The notes below the pieces were generated by a model, which saw only the letters and a program-made list of their open reading frames with translations, was not told the DNA's origin and made no database searches. From contig NW_026622808.1 in the NCBI RefSeq assembly GCF_023065955.2, positions 36,344,475 to 36,408,474 of the forward strand: a stretch of 64,000 nucleotides of DNA, given 5' to 3'. Positions 32,150-43,100 of the stretch are shown here, one piece after another. This stretch comes from Ursus arctos. Taxonomy: Eukaryota > Chordata > Mammalia > Carnivora > Ursidae. The translations under genes were made by a program, and so were the position numbers. Within the stretch, counting starts at the first letter, position 1, and every line of letters starts with the position of its first letter.

Positions 32150-34596
32150 ACCCCTCCCGTATCACGTACAATTCTGGATGTTGTTTGAGGGACTCAAACC
32201 TATGACTGAGAAAAGTATAAAGAAGCCCAGCATATTGCCTCTGCGTAGGGTGGACCCAGGTGTTTTCACCAGCACCTGCCATGCTTTGAGTCTTAACCTG
32301 GGTGACAGGTCCACTGAAGGTCTGAAATAATTGATAATGAAAGTCGACAGGGTTAGGAAGCAACATGGCGCCTTTACCAAAAGGCACCAAGTCTACTGCG
32401 GAGAAGTGAAGATAGGTCCCTTATTCACGGGGTGATGGTAGGTCACTTATTCTCCTTGACCCCAGTCACTCCAAACCCCACCTCCTATCACAGCTCTGCC
32501 TCCAACACCCCTCCACATGGTCCCCCACGGAGGAATCTTTAATTGCTCTCAAAGTTCTGGGTCTGACCTTCAACTAGGCACCCATCTCTCCAACCTCTGG
32601 GCAGGGGCAGACTACACTGGGACCTGTCTGGTCCCCACCTCTGTTGAAACTGGGAAAGTCCCTCTGGCACCTCTGCCTCCCCTCCCCCCCCAACCCTCCC
32701 AGAATCCCTGGCCCAGGATTTGCTGAATAATGGAGACAGGAGATTGCTGGGCACTCTCACTTCCCCTTCTCAGGATGCACGTGGTCTAGCTCTCTGCCCC
32801 ATGGCCAGGGGCGGGGTGGGTTGGGGTTTCCTCTTCTCTCCAGGCAGGCTTGGTGCCCAGGCCCCAGGCTGCTCCTACCCCAGAGCAACATTTCCCTGTT
32901 CCTGAGACCCATCTGAGGGCGCCAGCTCCCTCCTCCTCTCAGAAGGCAGGTGTGGGCTAGGGGGAGCAGAGGAGTCACTCAGGCTCCTGGCTCACAGTGT
33001 TGGAAAGTGACAGGTCCTACGACACACTGTATGCAAGGAAATTAAGGGGGTGGAGGGACTGGGGGTGCAGAGGGAGGGCTCACTACCCAAAGGGAACTCC
33101 TTGGGGGCAAGGGCCCCCTCATCCCTAGTGCAGTGCCCTCTCAGACTTCCAGACCGGGTGGGTGGGCAGACTGACCATCACGGGGCAGGAGTGACAGGGA
33201 AGTAACCCTTTCCACTTTGCTGGGCTACCTGGGCAGGGAAGGAGCTCCCTGGCATTGGCCGTGTGGAAAGTGAGGGGTGGGGGTGGAGGTAAGGAACCAG
33301 AGAAAGCCAGGATAGCACGTGTGTCCACTTGAGGGAGTGTGTGTGTGTTGGGGGGTGGGTGGGGAGTCCTACCACAGGTCAGGCGGCATCCAAGGCTTCC
33401 TTCTGAGTCTGGGTGCCTATACCCCTGACCCGCCCTGTTTCCTGGGACCAACCCTGGCTCTGTTTAGGGCCCTGTCCATCCACTCCTGCACTCTGAGCAG
33501 GAGAGGAAGGGGAGTCCAGGGGAGAAGACCCTCGTGCCACATTGGTCTTCCTGGGGCACAGGGCAGCCACACCGAGCCACCCCATCCATCCGGCCAGTCA
33601 GCTTGGAGCTAGCCACCGGGTCCCTGTGGCACTTCTGTCTGCGAAGCATGGCTTTGGTCAGTTCAGGCCCCCACCCCAAGTCCAGTGACGGACACAGCAG
33701 ACGGGCCGAACGCAGAGATGACATTCAATGAGGGGCAACGAATGCACGAGCCACCTCACCCTATTAAGTGTTGCTAGAAGCCTTCGTCACGGCAGTGCTT
33801 GGTAGCAACTAACAATTCTCATTTCAAATTCTAAACTCAGTCGGTGAATATGGGTATTGAATAATTTGCCAAATTTCGTGGTCAGAATTTCTTGGAGAAC
33901 GACAAATTTCCATGTAATTTTGAGCTTGAGACCAATCACACAACAAGTTGGATAATTTGGGTGGGAGTCAAATTGCAATAGAATTGTGCCCAGAATAAAA
34001 TGTTTATCTCTTATCTCAGGAGTGCCCACACTTGGGACACCGTGTGTCTCCACAGTCCTACAGGTGGAGAACTGACCAAACTTTCTGAAACAACACTGGT
34101 AACAGGTTCTTCACAATTTCTTGGCGCACACACGTGTGTGCACATATGTGGGCACACACATGTGTATCTGTGTGTATCTGTGTGTGTGTGTGTTTCCTTT
34201 CCAGCTTCTGGCCTGTGCAGTGTATCGGCCTAGGGTCAGCCTCTTTGGGCCACCGAAGGCCTGGCTTTCACTGGTAACCCGAGAAGAGATGCTAAGAACT
34301 CTGGGGAGGGACTAAGCAGTCTCAGCCAGGCTTGAGGCACAAGACCTGCTTCAGCCTTCGAGGAGCTGCACCAGCGTGAGGCCAATGGCAGTGAATCTGC
34401 TTTGGGCACAGCTGCGGTGTGTGTGAACTTTTCCAGAAGGGAATGGACACATCAGGACTTTAAAGGGGCAGCCCTTTGGCTCCACAATCTCATTTCTAGG
34501 CATTTAACCAGGACAGAGCTCTTCAGGACTATGGAAAAGCAAGCAGAAGGGGTCTGTCGTGATGTCCCGAGTTGTTTATGCTGGCAAGCAGTGATC
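32150..34596. other. CHDH: CHDH intron 1, unique sequence
   Basis: I see no supportable exon or mobile element over this 2.4 kb, apart from a TG-rich microsatellite at 34126-34195 and a GT-rich patch near 33335-33365. Confidence 0.5.
34126..34195. repeat. TG/CA microsatellite
   Basis: Interrupted alternating CA and TG runs ending in 'tctgtgtgtgtgtgtgttt'. The purine-pyrimidine alternation makes it a possible Z-DNA and length-polymorphism site. Confidence 0.85.
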
Positions 34597-34610
34597 AAAA
34601 CCTAACTGTC

Positions 34611-34809
34611 AGGGCGCCTGGGTGGCACAGCGGTTGAGCGTCTGCCTCCGGCTCAGGGCGTGATCCCGGCGTTACGGGATCGAGCCCCACGTCAGGCTCC
34701 TCCGCTATGAGCCTGCTTCTTCCTCTCCCACTCCCCCTGCTTGTGTTCCCTCTCTCGCTGGCTGTCTCTATCTCCGTCGAATAAATAAATAGAATCTTAA
34801 AAAAAAAAA
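34611..34809 (+). mobile_element. Young carnivore SINEC
   Basis: Full-length SINE with 14-base duplications AAAACCTAACTGTC at 34597-34610 and 34810-34823. Confidence 0.95.
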
Positions 34810-34823
34810 AAAACCTAACTGTC

Positions 34824-37800
34824 CACCAAGAGCGGACGGCGTTGTGAAAGAATGGGCCCGTCCACATGAAAGGACCTGTTAACCCTTTAAACAGTGACCA
34901 TGTAGCCTGGTCACTCTAGACACAGCCTGAGCAGACCCGAGCACAAAGCTCGGCTCCTAGTGACCATCGAGGCCAGTGGTGCCCCACGGCTGGCACTGTC
35001 CCTGGAGGTACTGCCTTCATACCTGGCTCTTTGCCCTCCGGTCAGGATGGTATCAACAGTCACCCCACATCGGGGGGGCCCCCATCCGATCGGGAGAGAC
35101 ACCGCAGCTACAAAATCCCCTTGCCAAAAAATTCAAGCCTGAATCTGCTCACACTTCCGGATCCACCCACCAATTCATTAGAAAGTCAGAGGAGCACGGA
35201 AAAGGCCACCCAGAAACCCCACCCAGGGGAACGCCATGTAGCTCTTCAACAGATTCAAGGGAAAAATAAACAAGACAGAGGAAGAGGGAGCGAACTCTCA
35301 AGAATAACATGTGGATCTTACTTAGATCCTGGGAATGTGAACCCCGGCTGGATTTTTCAGGAGGTTAAGAAAATCCCCGCTTGGCAGAGGGGACCCTGGC
35401 CCTGTGGTTATGGTGTTTGAAACCCACCTCACTCCCAGATATGACTGGACTCAGAGAGTCGGCCACCGGCACGCTGCTGTCAATGGTCTGTGGAAGATAA
35501 GCCCAGAATCGGAAGTCAGAGTTGAGAAACTCTTACAGCAATTTCACACAGTGACTTTATGTCTGTTCGGTCCCCTAGTAAGATACGGGCTTTCCAGAAA
35601 GGAAAGGAGCTGCTGGTCAAGATCCTTGGGTTGCAGCCCCAAAGCAGTCACCACTCGTGGTGTATTTAGCCCTCTGGGTCTCAGTCTCCTCATCTATAAA
35701 ATGGGAAAGGAGCCACCTCTTTCGTACGTTTGTTGGGAGAGCAAAAGGAAGTAAGAGCCAAAAAAACACCCTTCGAAAAATGAGAAGTGCCAAGCCAAAG
35801 CACGGGCGACTTTGTCACATTCCCAGTGGGGCCGGGGTCCTGTCCCTGCCCTATTGCCCACACAGCTCCACTCACCCTGCTGCTTCTCCCGTCAAGTGCC
35901 ACCACGGCCAATAATAGTATCACTGATAATAGGTTAATTCACGTATCACTGATCAAAAACTAGACCAGCAGCCCTGCTCCGCGTGCCCGGCGTCTCCGGT
36001 AACCCTCCTGAGAGCACTGTGGGGCCGCCTTCAGCACCCCATGGGCAGATGGGGCTCTGGGAGAACGGCGGTCTCTGCCCACTCTGTGTCCCGACTGGCT
36101 TCGAGGTGGCCGCGGGACAACAGCTGCTAACGCCAGGGCAAGTGCACACGGGCCGGGGCCTGGCGGGCCTTCCTCCCGGGGCAGGCGGGAGTCCCAGCGC
36201 GCTCTTCGGGGCCGGGCCCTCCTCACCGCAGCAGGGCAGGGGGTCGCCGTCGGAGGCCCTGCGGCGAACAGTGGGGTGCGGGCCTTCCCTGTGGCTTCCC
36301 GTCCCTGGCTCAAAGCAGCCGTTACCTTTGACCCTGCAAAGCTCAACCAGCTGGAGCAGAGGGGTCGGAGGGCTACGGAGGGCAGAGGTGCTCCCAACGG
36401 CCCCATGGCCCAGCTCAGGTGGGCCGCCGGGGCCCTGGGAAGCAGCCAGACACTGCTTACTCTTCCCGAGACAATGAGTCCACTGTTGACTGGTCAGGGC
36501 CTTGATTAATATTTGCAAAAGGAGCAAAGTGGAAAATTCCATCTGGGCGGAGGCCGGGACGTGGGATATGTCAACAACCTCAATGGCCTTGTTGTCTCGG
36601 GGATGGACCAGGCAGAGAAACAAAGGCCTGATAAAGGTGACAGAACCTGAGGCTGTTGCTGCACTTGGGTCCAAAGGAATTTCCTTACTTAGGTCACAGA
36701 GTATGAATCTGGTTTTTTGTCCTGCCTTCCCGGCCCCCAAATTTACACAACATCTTGAAATCCTTCAACTTTCTTCCTATCTCTTCAGAGGCTCCCAACA
36801 GCCCTGCCAGGCCAGCAGAGTAGATGTCAGCACCCTCCCCCCCATAGATAGGGAAACTGAGGCTCCAAGACACGGAGAACGTCACCCAAGGCCAGCAGTG
36901 GTGAGGAGCACAGCCAGGCAAATCCTGGTGTCTCAGCCGGCAGCACAGAGCCTGCCCTGGGGAGTCTGGGGTCAGGCGCCCCGGGTACTAGACGGGGCGG
37001 TCTCCCGGGCTCCAGCAGAGGCCCTGACCGGCACTCCACCAGAGGAGGGAGAGGAGGGAGAGGAGGAAGGCCAAGCCGGCTCTCCTGGGCAGGCAGGTCT
37101 GTAAGCCCCACCTGGGAGCAAAGTGCGCACCGTGCATTCGAGCATTTACCGGTGCCTCCGAAATCCCGAGCCACGAGGGCACACTGCGCGGCGGTGCTTC
37201 GAGAAACCGGGAATGGGCAGAATCCATGGCTGAAGGGGGAAGGTCCGAGGACCTCCAAAGGTTACTTCCCTCACAGGCTCAAGTCACCTCTTCGAGCTGA
37301 TGCCACTTCACTGTCTCCTCTGCTCCGTGGAACAGATATTCTGAGGCTCTGAGAAGAGCAGTGACTTGCCACAGGTCACAGAGAGAGAGGAAGCGGGGAC
37401 CACTGGGTATTTAGTGGCCTGCGTCGGTTTATAAGGCCACAGTGTTATTGGGCTTAGGCAGTCAAACAGACGGTGTCCCTTTCAGCAGGCCCCTCAAAGG
37501 CTGCGTACTTGACCAACAAGGACCTCTCATGAAGGACACTTTTTGGAATGACCTTCCAAGCCAGTGTGGGACCCCCCCCCACAGAAGACAGGCAGACACA
37601 GCTTGCTTGCCCACGGAGAACACCAGCTGTGGCTGCAGGCCCCCCCAATGCCTCACCCTGCAGTCCTGTCTGCAGAGCTGGTCGTGGGCATCATCACCAT
37701 CCGGGAGCCCCAGAGGGCCAGGGCGGTGTCGGCACTGTGCCCCACACCCCCTGCCCAGGGTCCCCCCTCCCACCACATGCTCAGCGACCTCCACACCACA

Positions 37801-39100
37801 CTCACCTCCCCCCTTCACCCATCAGTTCCTTCCCCTGTAGAAAGAAGCCCTGCCTCTCCTTTTCTTAAAACAAAACCACCCCCACCCCACTCCCATCTCT
37901 GAACCCACTTCCTCCCATGCCCGTCTCTCCCCTTCTTGCCAAAGCCACCCCTGATTGCCAGTGATGTAAGTCAGGCCAACCCTGACCTCTCTGCCCCATT
38001 TGATCTGCGGGGGCTGCTCCCTCGCCCCTGGATTTTCTCGCACCCCCATATATGTCTGACTCACAAATCCTATCCCCCCGTTTCACCTCTGCATCCCTGC
38101 TTATCTCTGAACCCCTCGCACTCAGTCCCACGCTCCCACAGCAAGGCCTGCTGGGGCACACAGATGTATAAGGCCAGCACAGCTCGGAGCCTGGCCCACG
38201 ACAGAGGCTCAGTGGTTCACTGAGGGAGTGCATATCGGTTAGCAGCTACCTTCCCACTGGTCTCGGAGGGGCTGGCCCCCCACTGCCCTGCACAGCCACC
38301 CAGGTGGCCTTTATAAGGCTTAAAACTGCCCCCCCACACCTAAAACTCTGCTGTCGTTTCTTGGCACCATGGGACAAAGTTCACGATCTCCACCTGGTCT
38401 ATGAGGCTGTCTCCATTGGCAATTTCACAGCAGGGCGGGCACATGTGCCCTTGAACGTGCACTCATCTCATTCATCCTCAGTCCACGAGCGCCCATCACC
38501 TGTGTGTCATTCACCTTTGCACCCCAGTACTGGCACCTGCAGGTGTTTCCTGAGAAGACAGATAACTATCAGGGCTGACAATGGTCTCAGGGACCACAGG
38601 GCTCAAAGCAATTCAGAGAGGTTGAGGAAGGGGCCCAAGGTGAGCCAGCCCCAGGCAGGGATGAGCCAACAACCTCACCTGAGCCACTCTTCCTGGTCAA
38701 GAACTAGATCAATCCCCTACAAACCTCTCCTGGAGCCCCACATGTACGCAGGCCAGAGCCTCAGGTGACCTTGAGGCTGGGCCCAGTCCATGTATGCCCA
38801 AATCTGAACCCCACAGGTGAGCCAGGCCTGGCAGCAGTAGGACCTCAACAAAAGCAGCTGTTTGACAAAGTCAAGCTCTGGCCAGCTGACAACTCCCTGC
38901 ATAAGTCTCAGGGCCCTCTCTAGGCCTTGGTCTCTGCATCTGTAGAATGGTGCTAACTCCACCTGCAAGTTTAAGTGGCCTTGAGTGGGTGACCCTAACC
39001 TTGTCCTTTGCAAACAGAAGGGGCTGAAACAGTAGGGTTCCAAGCTCTGCGATCCACTGTTAGCCCAACTAATTTTTGTTAACCTGTCCCCAAATCACTG
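34824..39100. other. CHDH: CHDH intron 1, proximal part
   Basis: Mostly unique, increasingly GC-rich sequence with MIR pieces near 35630-35720, 36790-36905 and 38880-38960. A CpG-rich patch lies near 36060-36460. The long open frame across 35946-36740 reflects GC-rich composition and matches no family I know. Confidence 0.5.
36790..36905 (-). repeat. MIR SINE fragment
   Basis: 'gatagggaaactgaggctccaagac...gtcacccaaggcc' is a reverse MIR core. Confidence 0.7.
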
Positions 39101-39659
39101 TGTCTCAAGGGATGGTTTCAGCAGCCGGCGGGCCAGGCCGGCGGGCGTCAAAACTACCAGGCGCAGAGCCCAGTCGGGACCGAGGGGTCCCCTCGGAATC
39201 TGAGGGCGGGCCCCGGATTTGCATTCCAGGCGGCGCCGCGGGACTCCTGGGCACAGCGAAACCCGCGCCGCGCGGCTGCAAGCCCACAGCAACCCAGGCT
39301 TCCGCCTTCCGAGACCCAGGAGTTAGTGTCAGAACTCGTTTTGTGTAAATAAACACACACCAGAAAAGCCGGGGGGAGGGAGGATTTCTGCTGTCCCAAC
39401 AACATATAACTTAGTTCCTGCGAAGAACTAGCGCCCCCAAAGAACTCGACGAGGCTTCGGTTGCCCTCGTCCCCACTCTTTGGTTTCGGGGGCTGGGCCT
39501 TTGCGTAAAGTGGGGCTCGAGCCTCGGCGTCCAGCCCGGGTCCTCCCGACTCCCCCACTCCGCGGCCAGAGGCCGCCCGGGGCTCCGGGACTGCGGCCGG
39601 GGGCGTGCTGGGCGGGGCGGCCGGGACTCGGGGCGCCCCCTCCTCCCCCCGCTACTCAC

Positions 39660-39900
39660 CCTCGGCGGCTGGGACGGGGGTTGCGGCGGGAAGGGCGGGC
39701 GACGGCGGCAGGAGCGAGCGGCAGCGGCCGCCGGGCCCTCGCCCCGCTCCCCTCTAACTGGCGGCGCCGGCGCACGGCGCGCTCTGCGCGGCCTGGAGGG
39801 GAACCGCGGGCGGGCGGCTTGCACCGGGTCTGCGCCGGGCCGGCCCGAGGGCGCGTGTGCAGTAGCGCCCCCGCTCAGCGCTCGCACGTGTGCGCGGGGC
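39660..39900 (-). other. CHDH: CHDH non-coding first exon (predicted)
   Basis: A strong donor on the minus strand (AGG|gtgagtag, exon end at 39660) lies inside the CpG island. It can pair with the acceptor at 20726, making intron 1 about 18.9 kb. The upstream limit (transcription start) is a guess within the island. Confidence 0.6.
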
Positions 39901-40119
39901 CCGGGGCGTGCGGCGCCCGAGCTGCTCCGCCCGTCAGGTGCCCCGGGGCTCTGGGACCCGGCCCATCCCGGCGAGCCCCGGCTACGTCCCGCACCCAGGG
40001 AGGGGTCCGCCCGGAGGGCGGCGGGGCCGGGGCGGCGCTGTGGGAGGCGGGGCGCCGAGGGGTGGCCCGGGGCGCCGAGATAAGAGCGCGGCCTCCCGCA
40101 GGCTGCCCGGGGCTCCGCG

Positions 40120-40179
40120 ATGTCGCTGGTGCTGCTGAGCCTGGCCACGCTGTGCTGGGGAGCGGTGTCCCCGGAGCCG
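40120..40179 (+). CDS. IL17RB: IL17RB coding exon 1
   Basis: MSLVLLSLATLCWGAVSPEP, the signal peptide. The ATG sits in ccgcgATGt with a purine at neither -3 nor +4, a weak context. Donor gtaagc begins at 40180. Confidence 0.93.
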
Positions 40180-43100
40180 GTAAGCCTCCGCCCGCGCCCC
40201 TTTCCCGCGTTCCGATCCTCGAGCCCGCACCCCGACGGCGTCCGACCCCCTCTCCCGCCCCCCAGCTCACGCTCGTTCGCGAAGGGCCGCCTGGAAGGGG
40301 CACGTCCGCACCCTCTGGGGCAGCCCGACGGGTCCCCGCCCTGGGCTTCAGGCTGCTCGAGTCAGGGGCGTCGGAACCAGACGAACCCGGACTCAAATGC
40401 CAGCCTGCATTCTGGATTCAGTCATTTATGCTCGCCGAGGCTCCGTGTCTTCGTCTGTAAAGGGAAGAGTCCTACCCAACTCATTTGGACTTAGTGAGGA
40501 ACAACGACAGGGCTTGCAAGGCAGCAGCAAAGAGCGTGGCACATAGTAGGTGCTCAATATTGTTATTGTTTGCAGTCTTGAGGTCTGCCCAACTCTGGGG
40601 ACAGGAGCTGTATCTCTATTACCACTTGCCTTTTTTTTTTTTCTTTTTGCCGTGTGGGCTCCCGCTGTGCTGGGGTACCCTGCCCCTGGAGCTGGTAATC
40701 TGTTGGACTCTGGCCGGTTTCCTTGCTTCCCCAGCGCCTTTAAGGATTGAGGGAATCTTCTGGATCACTAATGAAGAAAAATCTTTCGAAAAGCATTTGA
40801 AACTATATCTCTGCCCTCATAGCACAGCATAGAGCATAAAACATGGTGGTTACTTGTTGATGGTTATGGAAAAATAAACCCCATTCATGTGCCCTGATCT
40901 CTCCAGCCACTACCCTTGCTGCTTTGCTTCTTCCTAAAATTTGTCTCACCAGCCTTTTGACAAGAACTCGGCTCCCACTATAGTGGCTTGTTTAAAAAAA
41001 AAAAAAAAAAAAAAAAAGTCTGATATTACTAGAAGTTCAGCTGTAAAAAGACAAAGATGAGGGACTAACAAACCCAGACAACCCAAACCATCAAAAGCTT
41101 GCCTTCTTTCTTACAAGATGTTTGTAAGTGTTCAGGCTGAGAGGGCCAAGACTGCAGAGCGGTGGCCTTTTAGCCTATAGGGTCTTGTCACTGGAACTTG
41201 CTGTTGCCTGACAGTTAACTATTTTAGGTCCAGCATTTTACTCCAAAACGGAAGTACTATTTTTTTTATTTTTTTTATTTTTTTGCTTTAAAAGACATGA
41301 GCCATTACCTCCAAGGGATTTAGTACTGGCCTTTCTTGGATACTGATACATACATAATTTTTAAAAGCTCTTTTTAAAAGATAACATTTTTAAAAATATT
41401 TTTTTGAAGATTTTATTTATTTATTTGACCAAGAGAGAGACAGCCAGCGAGAGAGGGAGCACAGGCAGGGGGAGTGGGAGAGGAAGAAGCAGGCTCCCAG
41501 CGGAGGAGCCTGATGTGGGGCTCGATCCCAGGACTCTGGGATCACGCCCTGAGCCAAAGGCAGACGCTTAACGACTGAGCCAACCAGGCGCCCCTAAAAG
41601 ATAACATTTTGAAATCACAGTTATAGCTCAGGTGGGCCCTTCTGTATCAGAGGAGGACTATTTTAAAGGCCCTGGGAAGGCACCATGGACTGCATTTATA
41701 GCTTTCTTCTGTTTATCTTCTTAGCACAGCTTGGGCCTAATATATAAATAATATATATATATATATAAATAATATATAAATAAATACTCTGGATGGTCCT
41801 GAAAATCTACAGTCGAACAGTAGAGTGTGAAGGGGTCTTCATGATGGTCGAGAGTCACCCCTGCTTACAGCAGGGAAGGGGAAGAGGCACAGAGAAGGGT
41901 GGAGACCCACCTCTAGTTTTTAAGTGAGATGATGAGCGGGCTTGAAGATCAAGTCTATGATAGCTAACGTCAGGTTCATGATAGCCTACAATGAGCCGGC
42001 CTAGTCTCCCCCAAACTGAAGTGGAATCAGCCCAGCTTTTCTCCAAAAGTTTGCCACTTGTATATGCATTTTAAGAAAAAGATGGTTTGGGGGCACCTGG
42101 GTGGCTCAGTCCGTTAAGCATCTGCCAGGGCCCTGGGATCAAGCCCTGCATCAGGCTTTCTGCTCAGTGGGGAGTCTGCTTCTCCCTCTCCCTTTGCCCT
42201 CCCCCCACTTGCACTCTCCCTCTCTCTTCAAATAAATAAAATCTTAAAAAAAGAAAAAGATGGTGTTTTGTCTGATTTGGCAAATGAAGGCTTACGGTTT
42301 GCTAGCGTCCAACATGACACTTTGTTTCTTTCTCTCTTACAGATGATTCGGTGTGGCTCTGAACCTGGTAGGTGTGCTAGGGAATGGGTATTTTTGGGGG
42401 GAACCCAAGTCCAGGTGGTGGGCCATTGGAGACCAGGTGCAGGGTTAGCTGATATGGGTGAGGCGTCTACCTGGCAAGGCAGAGCTCCCGGTGTTTCAGA
42501 TGGGCTGCCGTTCTGGCCAGTAAGAGGGGCACAGGCAGGACAGGAATGACCGGGTTCAGGGTGGGAAGAGAAGCCTGTCACTTCTGGGAGATCAAGTGCT
42601 GTGATAGGGAGGTCACTTACAGTTGAGAACAGGAAGCAAATGTTTTAAAGAAGAAGGAGCGTTTGAGATGGTAGAATTTGAAGAACGGATGGGTTTCTGC
42701 CCAAGAAATGTGGTTGGAAAGGATGAGCTGGAGGAGAGAGGGTACGGGCAAGAGTTAGGAGATAGGAAGGGGAGTTGTGCGGGCTAGCTGGCTGGAGTCC
42801 AGGCTGAGGCATGGGGAAGGCAGGACCGACCTAACAAGCATGTCAGATACCCCGGGACAGGCACGTGGAGTGGTCCCGAGTGCGCTGTGGGCGGGGGCCA
42901 GGAAGTTGAGCATCTCCTCGGCGATAAATCAGCCAGCACTAAGAAATGTCTGGCCTGGCCTGCCTTAGCAGGAAGAAGAGACGAATTGTGAATGAAGGAC
43001 AGGTCAGGGTGGGTCACTGAGAGGAGATGGCATTGCACTGGGCCGGGAGGAGAGTGTCATAGGCAATTTTGCCCCTTCCCAGGACCGTCTCCAGAGTGGA

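Larger units (their letters stand above)
39100..40330. promoter_or_regulatory. CpG island, shared CHDH/IL17RB promoter
   Basis: Dense CpG and GC boxes (GGGGCGGG-type runs near 39610 and 40020-40050) span the gap between the CHDH first exon on the minus strand and the IL17RB start codon at 40120. The genes are head to head within about 0.5 kb, as in human. A GATAAG lies at about 40079-40084, just upstream of the IL17RB ATG. No TATA box is evident for CHDH. Confidence 0.85.

Noticed and set aside
36060..36460. Second CpG island or alternative CHDH promoter
   Set aside because: CpG density is raised, but I saw no donor or exon that would support a start site.
35946..36740. Long minus-strand open frame (264 codons) in CHDH intron 1
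   Set aside because: GC-rich composition favours long frames. No known domain, no splice support and no start context were seen.
39480..40460. Open frames of 326 and 245 codons in the CpG island
   Set aside because: Pro/Arg/Gly/Ala-rich translations typical of CpG islands. They overlap the promoter and IL17RB exon 1 in another frame.
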